This document shows, one piece after another, positions 1 through 12,423 of a stretch of DNA of 45,420 bases (its first letter is position 1; each line of letters begins with the position of its first letter). Source of the stretch: Chromera velia (lineage: Eukaryota; Sar; Chromeraceae); NCBI GenBank assembly GCA_018398765.1, contig JAHBMJ010005957.1:15001-60420 (forward strand), read 5' to 3'. The translations under genes were made by a program, and so were the position numbers. A model generated the notes under the pieces. The model had not been told where the DNA came from. It worked only from the letters and a program-made list of their open reading frames with translations, and searched no databases.

Positions 1-70
1 CGTCGGCAAGAATGCATCACTATGCGTGTAAGTCTGTCTCCATCCGCCCCCTTATGAAAGAAGTGTGTAC

Positions 71-612
71 ACCAGATTCATCCACACTTTGCCCACTTTT
101 GCACTGCCTTCCGGGGCCACCCGTGCATACATTTGTCTGCCGTCTCTTTTCTGGCTGGAGAGATCGTGCAAAGTCGAGGCAGGGGCAGATCTTAGATCAG
201 AGTAAAAGTGACCAAATGGGGGTCTCCAAAGTTGCTGATTACATCTTTAAGGTCAGAGGGGTCTATAGAACAGCCTTTTGCATCAAAGTTTTATTGACGT
301 TAAAAGAACTCAAAGATTTGCCTATCCGTCTCCCTACATGCCCCTCTGTCTATGTGTGTTGCTTTCCTCTTTCTGCAGGGCACCCACCAGACCGTCCATC
401 CGGGAGGCTGACGACTTTTTTCTCTCTCTAGGTGAGATTGAGGAATCCTAAGCTGTGACTAAGGCAGTGCACGCTTCTCGTAGGCTGCAATGCATGAGTG
501 CTCCCTCACTTTTGGGCAGGCTCTCTGCATAGATTTATCTGAAGTTTTTTCAAACTTTGTATATTTAGGTGGAGGACCTGAAACCCCGGTGGGCAAAGTA
601 TAGTGAAATATA
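71..612. repeat. Repeat unit B, copy 1 (about 540 bp)
   Basis: This block recurs at 1288-1807, from the shared start ACCAGATTCATCC to the shared end just before GGTGTGTTCG. Copy 1 carries about 23 extra bases near 395-417 that are missing in copy 2. Most differences between copies are C/T or G/A. The unit contains splice-like strings: a pyrimidine run ending TTTCTGCAG near 378, and CTCTCTCTAG directly followed by GTGAG near 430. It could therefore derive from duplicated intron/exon sequence. I see no convincing protein in it. Confidence 0.8.
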
Positions 613-1287
613 CGGTGTGTTCGTTTGTTTCTCTTCCTTGGCTGAATCTACCAGTGGCAGGGGCCTGTTACTTAGTGTATGTGTTGGTGCATGCATGCCC
701 TCTGCAGGTCTACTCCCTTGGCATCTCCCCTCCCCTCTGTGGTGAGAAAGGAAGCTAGACAAGTCAGCAGAGCGCCAGACGTGCCGCCCCCTCTATATCT
801 TTCATTCTGCTCTATGTGGCTGTGCCGTGCTCTCCTGGCTAGAGATGGCATTTTTTGTTTTCTATATATTATGAGACCCTTTCTTGTTCATATGCTGTCC
901 CTGCCTCCTGCCTCCTTCTATGACCTCCCATATAAATTTTTCTTCAGATAGAAGGTGTGTTCGTTTGTTTCTCTTCCTTGGATGAATCTACTAGTGGCAG
1001 GGGCCTGTCACTCAGTGTATGTGTGTTGGTGCATGCATGCCCTCTGCAGGTCCACTCTTTCGGCATCTTCCCTCCCCTCTGTGGTGAGAGAGGAAGGCAA
1101 GTCAGCAGAGCGCTAGACGTGCCCTCCCCTCTTTATCTTTCATTCTGCTCTGTGTAGCTGTGCCGTACTCTCCTGGCCAGAGATGGCATTTTTTGTTTTC
1201 TGTATGTTATGAGACCCTTTCCTGTTCATATGCCGTCCCTGCCTCCTGCCTCCTTCTATGACCTCCCATACGAATTTTTCTTCAGAT
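613..1287. repeat. Tandem repeat unit A, copies 1 and 2 (about 340 bp each)
   Basis: Two head-to-tail copies start near 615 and 955 with GTGTGTTCGTTTGTTTCTC. Each ends in a pyrimidine-rich stretch finishing TTTTTCTTCAG. Each copy also contains CCCTCTGCAGGTCCACTC, which resembles a 3' splice site. The second copy runs straight into unit B copy 2. Short open frames are present but are not conserved between copies, so I treat the unit as non-coding. Confidence 0.8.
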
Positions 1288-1807
1288 ACCAGATTCATCC
1301 ATACTTTGCCCACTTTCGCATTGCCTTCCGGGGCCGCCCGTACATGTATTTATCTACCGTCTCTTTTCTGGCTGGAGAGATCGTGCAAAGTCGAGGCAGG
1401 GGCAGATCTTGGATCAGAGCAAAAGTGACCAAATGGGGGTCTCCAAAGTTGCTAATTATATCTTTAAGGTCAAAGGGGTCCATAGAACAGCCTTTTGCAT
1501 CAAAGTTTTGTTGGCATCATAAGAACTCAAAGATTTGCCTATCCGTCTCCCTGCATGCCCCTCTGTCTATATGTGTTGCTTTCCTCTTTCTGCAGGGTAC
1601 CCACCAGACCGTCTTCTCTCTCTAGGTGAGATTGAGGAATCCTGAGCTGTGACTGAGGCAGTGTACGCTTCTTGTAGGCTGCAATGTATGAGTGCTCCCT
1701 CACTTTTGGGCAGGCTCTCTGCATGGATTTATCTGAAATTTTTTTAAACTTTGTATGTTTAGGTGGAGGGCCTGAAACCCCAGTAGGTGAAGTGTGGTGA
1801 AATATAC
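1288..1807. repeat. Repeat unit B, copy 2
   Basis: Second copy of the block at 71-612, offset by about 1217 bp at its start. With the two A units before it, it makes a composite B-A-A period of about 1.2 kb. It aligns along its whole length except for the short deletion noted for copy 1. Confidence 0.8.
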
Positions 1808-2956
1808 GGTGTGTTCGTTTGTTTCTCTTCCTTAGCTGAATCTACCAGCGGCCTAGACCAGCGGCAGGGGCCTGTCACTCAGTGTGTGTGTTGGTGCATG
1901 CATGCCCTCTGCAGGTCCACTCCCTCGGCATCTCCCCTCCCCTTTGGGGTGAGAAAGGAAGCTAGGCAAGTCAGCAGAGCGCTAGATATGCCCCCCCCTC
2001 TATATCTTTCATTTTGCTCTGTATAGCTGTGCCGTGCTCTCTTGGCCAGAGATGGCATTTTTTGTTTTCTGTATGCTATGAGACCCTTTCCTGTTTATAT
2101 GCCGTCCCTGCCTCCTGCCTCCTTCTATGACCTCCCATACGAATTTTTCTTCAGATAGATAGTGTGTTCGTTTGTTTCTCTTCCTTGGCTGAATCTACCA
2201 GCGGCAGGGGCCTGTCACTCAGTGTGTGTGTTGGTGCATGTATACCCTCTGCAGGTCCACTCCCTCGGCATCTCCCCTCTCCTTTGTGGTGAGAGAGGAA
2301 GCTAGGCAAGTCAGCAGAGCGCTAGATATGCCCCCCCCTCTATATCTTTCATTCTACTCTGTGTAGCTGTGCCGTGCTCTCTTGGCCAGAGATGGCATTT
2401 TTTGTTTTCTGTATGCTATGAGACCCTTTCTTGTTTATATGCCGTCCCTGCCTCCTGCCTCCTTCTATGACCTCCCATATAAATTTTTCTTCAGATAGAA
2501 GGTGTGTTCGTTTGTTTCTCTTCTTTGGATGAATCTACCAATGGCAGGGGCCTGTCACTCAGTGTGTATATTGGTGCATGCATGCCCTCTGCAGGTCCAC
2601 TCCCTCAGCATCTCCCCTCCCCTCTGTGATAAGAGAGGAAGGCAAGTCAGCAGAGCGCTAGACGTGCCCCCCCCTCTATATCTTTCATTCTGCTCTGTGT
2701 AGCTGTGCCGTGCTCTCCTGGCCAGAGATGGCATTTTTTGTTTTCTGTATGTTATGAGACCCTTTCTTGTTTATATGCCGTCCCTGCCTTCTGCCTCCTT
2801 CTATGATCTCCCATATGAATTTTTCTTCAGGTAGATGGTGTGTTCGTTTATTTCTCTTCCTTGGCTGAATTTACCAGCGGCAGGGGCTTGTCACTCAGTG
2901 TGTATGTGGGTGCATGCATACTCTCTGCAGGTCCACTCCTTCGGCATCTCCCCTCC
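1808..2956. repeat. Tandem repeat unit A, copies 3 to 6 (last one truncated)
   Basis: Copies begin near 1809, 2163, 2503 and 2838, giving spacings of about 354, 340 and 335 bp. The sixth copy stops after about 120 bp, at CTCCCCTCC, where the decamer satellite begins. The missing remainder does not reappear on the far side of the satellite near 11689. The junction is therefore not a simple clean insertion of satellite into an intact unit. Confidence 0.8.
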
Positions 2957-5900
2957 CTTCCGACAGCTTTCGACAGCTTTCGACTTCTTCTGACAGCTTT
3001 CGACTTCTTCTCATAGCTTCTGACTTCTTTCGACAGCTTCTGGCGTCTTCTCACAGCTTTTAAAGTCTTTCGACAGCTTCCGACTTCTTCTGACAGCTTC
3101 CGACTTCTTTCGAGAGCTTCCGACAGCTTCCGACTTCTTTCAACAGCTACCAACGTCTTCCTATAGCTTCCGACTTCTTCTGACAGCTTTCGATAGCTTT
3201 CGAAGTCTTCTGACAGCTTCCGACGTCTTTTCACAGCTTCCGACAGCTTTTGACTTCTTTCAACAGCTTCTGACTTTTTCTCACAGCTTTCGACGTCTTT
3301 CTATAGCTTCTGATGTCTTCCGACGTCTTCTGACAGCTTCCGACTTCTTCCGACAGCTTCCGACTTCGTCCGACAGCTTCCGACTTTTTTTCACCGCTTC
3401 CGACTTCTTTTGACGTCTTCTGCGGTCTTCCGACTTCTTCCGAGAGCTTCTGACTTCTTCCCACAGCTTTCGACTTCTTCTGACAGCTTCTTCACAGCTT
3501 TCGATGTCTTCTGACAGCTGCCGACTTCTTTCGACAGCTTCTGACTTCTTCCAACGTCTTTCCACGGCCTAGTTCCACGGCTTCCGACTTCTTCCGACGT
3601 CTTCCGACGTCTTCCCACAGCTTCCGAAGTCTCTGCGCAGCTTTTGACTTCTTTTGACAGCTTTCGACTTCTTTTGAGAGCTTCCAACGTCTTTTGACAG
3701 CTTTTGACTTCTTTCGACAGCTTCCGACGTCTTCCCACAGCTTTCGGCAGCTTCTGACATCTCTCGACAGCTTCTGACGTCTTTTTACAGCTTCTGATAA
3801 CTTTCAACGTCTTTTAACAGCTTTTCTCTTCTTCCGACGACTTCCCACAGCTTCTGACATCTTTCGACAGCTTCTGACTTCTTCTGACAGCTTTTTACTT
3901 CTTCTAACGTCGTCCCACAGCTTTGGAATCAGAATCTGACGTCTTCCGATAGCTTTCGACTTCTTTTGCTAGCTTCTTCCGACAGCTTCCGACTTTTTCC
4001 CACAGCTTCCGACTTCTTCCGACGTCTTCTGACAGCTTTTGACTTCTTCCTACAGCTTCTGACTTCTTTCCACAGCTTTTGACTTCCTTTCACAGCTTCC
4101 GACTTCTTCCGACAGCTTCTAACATCTTTCGACAGCTTCCGACTTCTTCTTACAGCTTCCGACGTCTTTTGACAGCTTCCGACTTCTTCCGAAAGCTTCC
4201 GACGTCTTTCCACAGCTTCTGACTTCTTCCAACAGCTTTCGACAGCTTTAGACGTCTTCCAACAGCTTTCGACATCTTTCTACAGCTTCCGACTTCTGCT
4301 CACAGCTTCCGAATTTTTCTGCCAGCTTTTCACTTCTTCTGACGACTTTTCACAGCTTTTGACTTCTTCGCACAGCTTCCGACTTCTTTCGCCAGCTTTT
4401 CACTTCTTCCGACGTCGTCTGACAGCTTTTAACTTCTTTTGACAGCTTCCGACTTCTTCCGACAGCTTTCGACTTCTTCCTATAGCTTTCGACTTTCTCC
4501 AACGTCTTCCGACAGCTTCCGACTTCTTCCCACAGCTTTCGACTTCTTTCGACAGCTTCCGACGTCTTTCCACAACTTCCAACTTCTTCTGACAGCGTCC
4601 GACTTCTTTTGACAGTTTCTAACGTCGTCTCACAGCTTTCGATGTCTTTCAACAGCTTCCGACGTCTTTTCACAGCTTTCGACTTCTTCCGACGTCTTCC
4701 GCGGTCTTCCGACAGCTTCCGACTTCTTTTGACAGCTTCCGACTTCTTCCCACAACTTTTAACGCCTTCCCACAGATTTTAACAGCTTTCGACAGCTTCC
4801 GACGTCTTCTCACAGCTTCCGACATCTTTTGACAGCTTCCGACTTCTTCCCATAGCTTTTGACTTCTTTTGACAGCTTCCGACGTCTTCTCACAGCTTCC
4901 GAAGTCTTTCTGCAGCTTCTAACTTCTTCCGACAGCTTCCGACGTCTTCCGAGAGCTTTTGAGAGCTTCCGACAGCTTCTGACTTCTTTCAACAACTGCC
5001 GACGTCTTCTCACAGCTTCCGACTTCTTTCCACAGCTTTTGATAGCTTTTGAAGTCTTCTAACAGGCTCCAACGTCTTTTCACAGCTTTTGACAGCTTCT
5101 AACTTCTTCCAACAGCTTTTGACTTCTTTTTACAGCTTTCAACGTCTTCTGACAGCTTCCGACAGCTTCCGACGTCTTTCGACAGCTTCCGACTTCTTCT
5201 ACGGCTTCCGACTTCTTCTGACAGCTTCTGACTTCTTCCGACAGCTTCCAACTTTTTTTCACAGCTTCCGACGTCTTCTGACAGCTTCCGCCTTCTTTTG
5301 ACAGCTTCCGACATCTTCCAACAGCTTCTGAAGTCTTCCCACAGCTTCCAACTTCTTTTCACAGCTTTAGATTTCTTTCGACGTCTTCTGACAGCTTCCG
5401 ACTTCTTCTGACAGCTTTCAACTTCTCCTGACAGCTTCCAACGTCTTCCCACAGCTTCCGACTTCTTCCGACAGCTTTCGACAGCTTCCGACGTCTTCCA
5501 ACAGCTTCCGACGACTTTCCACAGCTTTTGACAGCTTCTGACTTCTTCTGACAGCTTCCGACTTCTTTCCACAGCTTTTGACACTTTTTCACAGCTTTTG
5601 ACAGCTTTCGACGTTTTCTGACAGCTTTCGACTTCTTTTCACAGCTTTTGACTTGTTTTTACAGCTTTTGACTTCTTCTGACAGCTTCCGACTTCTTTTC
5701 ACAGCTTCTAACTTCTTTCTACAGCTTCTGAAGTCTTCTCACAGCTTCCGACTTCTTTTAACAGCTTCCAACTTCTTTTGAAAGCTTCCGACAGCTTTCC
5801 ACAGCTTCCGACTTCTTTCGACAGCTTTTGACTTCTTTCTACAGCTCTTGACATCTTTCTACAGCTTCCAACAACTTTCATCGTCTTTCCACAGCTTCCG

Positions 5901-8900
5901 ACACCTTCTGGCGTCTTTTGACAGCTTTTTTGTCCTTCTGACGACTTCCTACAGCTTCCGACGTCTTCCGACTTCTTGCCACAGCTTCTGAACTTCCGAT
6001 GTCTTCTCACAGCTCCCGACTCCTTCCGACAGCTTCCCATGTCTTCCAACAGCTTTCGACGTCGTTCCACAGCTTCCAACTCTAGCTTCCGACTTCTTCC
6101 GACTGCTTCCGACTTCGTTCGACAGCTTCCAACTTTTTTCTACCGCTTCTGACTTCTTCCAACGTCTTCCGCGGTCTTCCAACTTCTTCCGAGAGCTTCC
6201 GACTTCTGTTTACAGCTTTTGACTTCTTTTGACAGCTTTTCCACAGCTTTTAACGTCTTCTGACAGCTTTTGACTTCTTTGCACAGCTTCTGACATCATT
6301 CGACAGCTTTTAACTTCTTTTCACAGCTTCCGACTTCTTCCAACAGCTTCCGACGTCTTCCCACAGCTTCCGAAATCTTCCCGCAGCTTCCGACTTTTTC
6401 TGACAGCTTCCGACTTCTTCCGATAGCTTCCGACGTTTTTTGACAGCTTTCGACTTCTCCTGACAGCTTCCGACGTCTTCCAACAGCTTTCGACTTCTTC
6501 CGACAGCTTTCGACAGCTTTCGACGTCTTTCGACAGCTTCCGACGTCTTTTCACAGCTTCTGACAGCTTCCGACTTCTTCTGACAGCTTTCTACAGCTTT
6601 TGGCAACTTTTGACGTCTTTCCACAGCTTTCGACGTCTTTCAACAGCTTCCGCGGTCTTCTGACAGCTTCTAACGTCTTCTGACAGCTTTTGGCTTCTTT
6701 TTACAGCTTTCGACGTCTTTTGACAGCTTCCAACTTTTTTCGACAGCTTCTGACATCTTTTGACAGCTTCCGACTTCTTCCCACAGCTTTCGACGTCTTC
6801 CGACAGCTTCCGACAGCTTTTGACTTCTTCTGCCAGCTTTTCACAGCTTCTGACAACTTTCAACGTCTTTGGACAGCTTTCGACGTCTTCCAACAGCTTT
6901 TGCGGTCTTCTGACAGCTTCTGACGTCTTTTGACAGCTTCTGGCTTCTTCTCACAGCTTTTGACGTCTTTTAACAGCTTCTGACAGCTTTTAACAGCCTC
7001 TAACAGCTTCTGACTTCTTCTCACAGCTTTTGACATCTTCCGACAGCTTTCGACTTCTTCCCACAGCTTCCGACGACTTTCCAAAGCTTCCGACTTTTTC
7101 CGACAGCTTCTGACTTCTTTTCACAGCTTTTGACGTCTTTTCACAGCTTCCAACAACTTCCGACTTCTTGCGACAGCTTCCGACATCTTCCGACTTCTTC
7201 CGACTTCTTCCCACAGCTTCTGAGCTTCCGATTTCTTCCCACAGCTTCCAACTCCTTCCGACAGCTTCCGACGTCTTCTGACAGGTTTGCACTTCTTCTA
7301 ACAGCTTCCGACGTCGTTTTACAGCTTCTGACTCTAGCTTCTAACTTTTTCTGACAGCTTTCGACTTCGTCCGACAGCTTCTAGCTTTTTCCTACAGCTT
7401 CCAACTCTAGCTTCCGACGTCTTCCACGGTCTTCTGACAGCTTTCAACTTCTTCCAACAGCTTCTGACTTCTTTCCACAGCTTTCGACTTCTTCTGACAG
7501 CTTTCGACAGCTTTCGACGTCTTCTAACAGCTTTCGACTTCTTCTTACAGCTTCCGACTTCTTTCGACAGCTTCCAACTTTTTTTCACAGCTTCCGACTT
7601 CTTCCCACAGCTTCCGACGTCTTCCCATGCAAAGCTTCCGACTTCTTCCCACAGCTTCCGACTTTTTCCGACAGCTTCCAACTTCTTCCAACGTCTAAGA
7701 CTTCCGACAGCTTCCGACTTCGTCCGACAGCTTCCGACTTTTTCCCACAGCTTCCAACTTCTTCCGACGTCTTCCGCGGTCTTCCGACAGCTTGCGACTT
7801 CTTTCAACAGCTTTTGACTTCTTTCCACAGCTTCCGATTTCTTCTAACAGCTTTCAACGTCTTTCGACAGCTTCTATCTTCTTCTCACAGCTTCCGACTT
7901 CTTCTGACAGCTTCCGACTTCTTCCAACATCTTTCAACAGCTTCCAACTTCTTCTGACAGCCTTGACTTCAGAGAATCTCTCGATAGCTTCCGACTTCTT
8001 CTGATACTGTCAGCTTCCGACGTCTTCCGACAGCTTCCGACGTCTTCCTACAGGCTCAGACTTCTTCTAACTTCTTTCGACTTCTTCCCACAGCTTCCGA
8101 CTTCTTCCCACAGCTTTCAACTTCTTCCGACGTCTTTCAACAGCTTCCGACTTCTTCCGACAGCTTCCAACTTCTTCCCACAGCTTCCAACTTTTTCCGA
8201 CAGCTTCCGACTTCTTCCGAGAGCTTCCAACGTTCTTTGACAGCTTCCGACTTCTCCTGACAGCTTCCGACTTCTTCCCACAACTTTCGACTTCTTCCGA
8301 CAGCTTTCGACAGCTTTTGACGTCTTCTGACAGCTTCCGACATCTTTCCACAGCTTTCGTTAGCGTGAAGTTCCGACTTCTTCCGACAGCTTCTGACTTC
8401 TTCTCACAGCTTTCGGCGTCTTTTCACAGCTTCCGACAGCTTTCGACGTCTTTCAACAGCTTTTGACTTCTTTCCACGGCTTCCGAGGGCTTCTGACGTC
8501 TTTCCACAGCTTCCGACTTCTTTTCACAGCTTCCGACGTCTTCCCATGTGGGGCTTTCGAAGTCTTCCTGCAGCTTCCAACCTCTTTCGACAGCTTCCGA
8601 CTTCTTTCGAGAGCTTCCGACAGCTTCCGACTTCTTTCGACAGCTTTGGACGTCTTTCCACAGCTTCTGACGTCTTCCGCCAGCTTTTCACTTCTTTCGA
8701 CGTCGTTTCACAGCTTCCGTCTTCTTCCAACAGCTTCCGACTTCTTCCGACAGCTTCCGACTTCTTCTCACAGCTTCCAACGTCTTTTGACAGCTTTTAA
8801 CTTCTTTTAACAGCTTCCGACGTCTTTGCACAGCTTCTGACAGCTTTCGACGTCTTTCAACAGCTTTCAACTTCTTCCCACAGCTTCTGACAGCTTCCGA

Positions 8901-11688
8901 CGTCTTCCGACAGTTTCTAACTTCTTCCTACAGCTTCCAACTTCTTCTGACATCTTCCGACAGCTTCCGACTCCTTCCGACAGCTTCCGACTTCTTTCCA
9001 CAGCTTCCGACTTCTTCCGACGTCTTCCCACGCAAAGCTTCCAACTTTTTCCCACAGCTTTCGACTTCGTCCGACAGCTGCCAACTTTTTTCCACAGCTT
9101 CCGACTTCTTTCGACGTCTTTTGCGGTCTTTTGACTTCGTTCGACAGCTTTTGACTTCTTTTGACAGCTTCTGCCGGCTTCCGACGTCTTTTCACAGCTT
9201 CCGACAGCTTCCGTCCTCTTCTGACAGCTTTTGACTTCTTCAGACAGCTTCAGACTTCTTCCGCTGGCTTTTTACTTCTTCCGACGTATTTTCACAGCTT
9301 CTGACGGCTTCCGACATCTTCTGACTTCTTCCAACATCTTTTGACAGCTTTCGACTTCTTCTGACAGCCTTGACTTCTCTCGACAGCTTCCGACTTCTTC
9401 TGACACTGTCAGCTTCCAACGTCTTCCGACAGCTTCCGACGTCTTCCTATAGGCTCCAACTTCTTTCAACTTCTTTCGACTTCTTCCCACAGCTTCCGAC
9501 TTCTTCCCACAACTTCCGACTTCTTCGGACGTCTTCCGACAGCTTCCGACTTCTTTCGACAGCTTCCGACTTCTTCCCACAGCTTTCGACTTCTTTCGAC
9601 AGCTTCCGACTTTTTTCGAGAGCTTCCGATGTTCTTTGACAGCTTTTGACTTCTCTTGACAGCTTCCGACGTCTTTTCACAGCTTTTGACTTCTTCCAAC
9701 AGCTTTCAACAGCTTTTAACGTCTTTCGACAGCTTGTGACGTCTCTCCACAGCTTTCGACAGCTTTTGACGTCTTCTGACAGCTTCCGACTTCTTTTCAC
9801 AGCTTCCAAGGGCTTCTGACATCTTCCCACAGCTTCTGACTTCTTCCTATAGCTTCCGACAGCTTCCTATATGCAGCTTTCGAAGTCTTCCCGCAGCTTT
9901 CGACCTCTTTCGACAGCTTCCGACTTCTTCTGACAGCTTCCGACGTCTTTCACCAGCTTTTCACTTCTTCCGACGTCGTTCCATAGCTTTCGACAGCTTC
10001 CGACTTTTTTCCACAGCTTCTGACTTCTTTCCACAGCTTCCAACATTTCCTGACAGCTTTTGACTTCTTCTGACAGCTTCCGACGTCTTTGCACACCTTT
10101 CGACAGCTTCCGACGTCTTCCGACAGCTTTCAACTTCTTTTTACAGCTTCCAACAGCTTCCGACGTCTTCCGATAGCTTTTAACTTCTTCCCACAGCTTC
10201 CGACTTCTTCTGACATCTTCCGACAGCTTCCGACTTCTTGCGACAGCTTCTGACTTCTTCCAACGTCTTCCCACGCAAAGCTTCCGACTTCTTTCCACAG
10301 CTTTCGACTTCGTCCGACAGCTACTGACTTTTTTCCACAGCTTCCGACTTCTTCCGACGTCTTTCGCGGTCTTTTGACTTCTTCTAACAGCTTCCGACTT
10401 CTTCTCACAGCTTCCGACTTCTTTTCACAGCTTCCGACGTTTTTTGACAGCTTTTTACTTCTTTTAACTTCTTCACACAGCATCCAACTTCTTTTTACAG
10501 CTTCCGACAGCTTCCGACATCTTAAGACAGGCTCCGACTTCTTCCGACAGCTTCCAATGTCTTCCAACTTCTTTTGACAGCCTTGACTTCTCTCGACAGC
10601 TTTCGACTTCCTCGCACAGCTTTCCACAGCTTCTGACTTCTTTCAACATCTTTCGACAGCTTCCGACTTCTTTCGACAGCTTCCGACTTCTTTCCACAGC
10701 TTTCGACTTCTTTCGACGTCTTTTGACAGCTTTCAACAGCTTCCAACAGCGTCTGACTTCTTCCCACAGCTTTCGACGTCTTTCCACAGTTTTGGACAGC
10801 TTCCAACGTCTTTTGACAGCTTCCAACTTGTTTCCAAAGCTTCTGACATCTGTCGAGAGCTTTTGACTTTTTCCCACAGCTTCCAATTTCTTCTGACAGC
10901 TTCCGACATCTTCCCACAGCTTCCAACTTCTTCCGACGTCTTCTGACAGCTTTCGACTTCTTTCCACAGCTTTCAACTTTTTCCCACAGCTTCTGACTTC
11001 TTCCGACGTCTTCCGCGGTTTTCTAACATCTTCTGACGTCTTTTAACAGCTTCTGGCTTCTTCCCACAGCTTTCGACGTCTTCCGACAGCTTTCAACGTC
11101 TTCTAAGAGCTTCCGACTTCTTTCCATAGCTTCCAACATCTTCCGACAGCTTCCGACTTCTTCCCACAGCTTCCGACTTCTTCTCACAGCTTCCGACTTC
11201 TTCCCACAGCTTCCGACGTTTTCTGACAGCTTCCGATTTCTTACGACAGCTTCCGACTTCTTTCAACGTCTTCCGACAGCTTCTGACTTCTTCCCACAGC
11301 TTCCGACTGCTTCCCACAGCTTCTGACGTCTTTTCACAGCTTCCAACTTTTTTTGGCAGCTTTCTACAGCTTCTGACTTCTTCCGACGTCTTCTGACGTC
11401 TTTTCACAGCTTCTGACTTCTTCTGACAGCTGTCGACTTCTTTCGACAGCTTCCGACTTCTTCTTACAGCTTCTGACTTCTTCAGCCAGCTTTTCACTTC
11501 TTCCTATATCTTTTCACAGCTTTCAACGTCTTTTGACAGCTTTTGACTTCTTTGGACAGCTTTCGACTTCTTTTCACAGCTTCCGACAGCTTTCAACGTC
11601 TTTTGACAGGCTCCGACTTCTTCTGACAGCTTTCGATGTCTTCCGACTTCTTCTGAGAGCCTTGACTTCTCTAGACAGCTTCCAACTT
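2957..11688. repeat. Decamer/20-mer satellite array, about 8.7 kb
   Basis: Nearly every position fits a 10-bp unit CTTYYRACNN. Units ending in TT or GT usually alternate with units ending in AG, giving a 20-bp period with consensus CTTCCGACTTCTTCCGACAG. Single extra decamers (CTTCCGACAG) break the alternation often. Variation is mostly C/T and G/A at the YYR core, including CCG to CTG and CCA. Rare marker variants such as CCATGCAAAGC, GCGGTCTT, GCCTTGACTT and AGGCTC recur at about 1.1-1.4 kb, showing a higher-order structure. Because 10 is not a multiple of 3, all three frames of a strand read the same repeat in different phases, so the many open frames are a by-product of the unit. No promoter or flanking gene suggests a protein. 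Confidence 0.95.
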
Positions 11689-12423
11689 AATTCTTCCTAA
11701 TTACAATAGTTTTTAGACGTGTCAGAATTTGAGTCAGAAACAAAAAAAAAAGAAAAATAGTTTTAATCTGGCAGTTATTATTATACAATTTTTTTAAATT
11801 TTAATGCTACTCTTCGAGTTCTAGGCGTCGGTTAAATAAAAGAAAAAAAACCTTCAGGACCGTCCAAACTTTATTTTTTTGTTGTTGCTCAGTCAAGACT
11901 ATTACATGGTGCTGTGATGTCGTAGGGTGCCATAGGGTGCGTCCCGGTACGTCCCACATCGTCCCTAGATATCGTCTTATACAGTGGTTCCGGCATACCC
12001 CGGCCAGGCACCTCGCTCATGCATGTGCGGGCGGATTTTTTTGTAGGCGCGGGGGCCACGGCTAGATTATTAACCCTGAACATTAGAATAAATGCTTCTG
12101 CTTGTTCTTCACTCAGATCGATCCACACTGGTTGAAACCTCATTTCTCTTCTAGTTTCTCTTCTAGCACTTTCTGACAGTCCTTGGATTGAATACGGCCG
12201 ATGCATCTGCATTCATAATGTGAACTTATACATAGGCTGCTAGTTATGAACATAATAAACACAACTGTTGTTTCACTGTAGTAGATGTGTTATTTGCAAG
12301 TTATTGGTGTTTGTTTATGCAAAACCGTTCTTTTTTACTATTAAAACACATTTTTAAGTCAAAAAAACTGGGTTAACAATTTTTAATTTTTTAGGGGGGG
12401 TTGCCTGCCGCTTTGATAGAAGA
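11689..12423. other. AT-rich intergenic stretch
   Basis: This stretch runs from the sharp right end of the satellite to the hAT-like element. It is AT-rich with poly-A and poly-T runs. A 107-codon minus-strand open frame lies at 11889-12212. Its composition is not absurd, but it matches no family I know and has no visible splice context, so I do not call it a gene. Confidence 0.5.

Noticed and set aside
2848..11497. Dozens of 60-167 codon Lys/Glu/Ser-rich or Phe/Ser/Leu-rich frames
   Set aside because: They are translations of the decamer satellite in several overlapping frames on both strands. A unit length not divisible by three and a stop-free consensus explain them without selection.
2957..11688. 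CRISPR-like array
   Set aside because: There are no unique spacers. Every position belongs to the 10/20-bp unit, and the genome is eukaryotic.
11889..12212. 107-codon minus-strand open frame
   Set aside because: It stands alone, with no family, no splice context and AT-rich flanks. There is not enough to call a gene.
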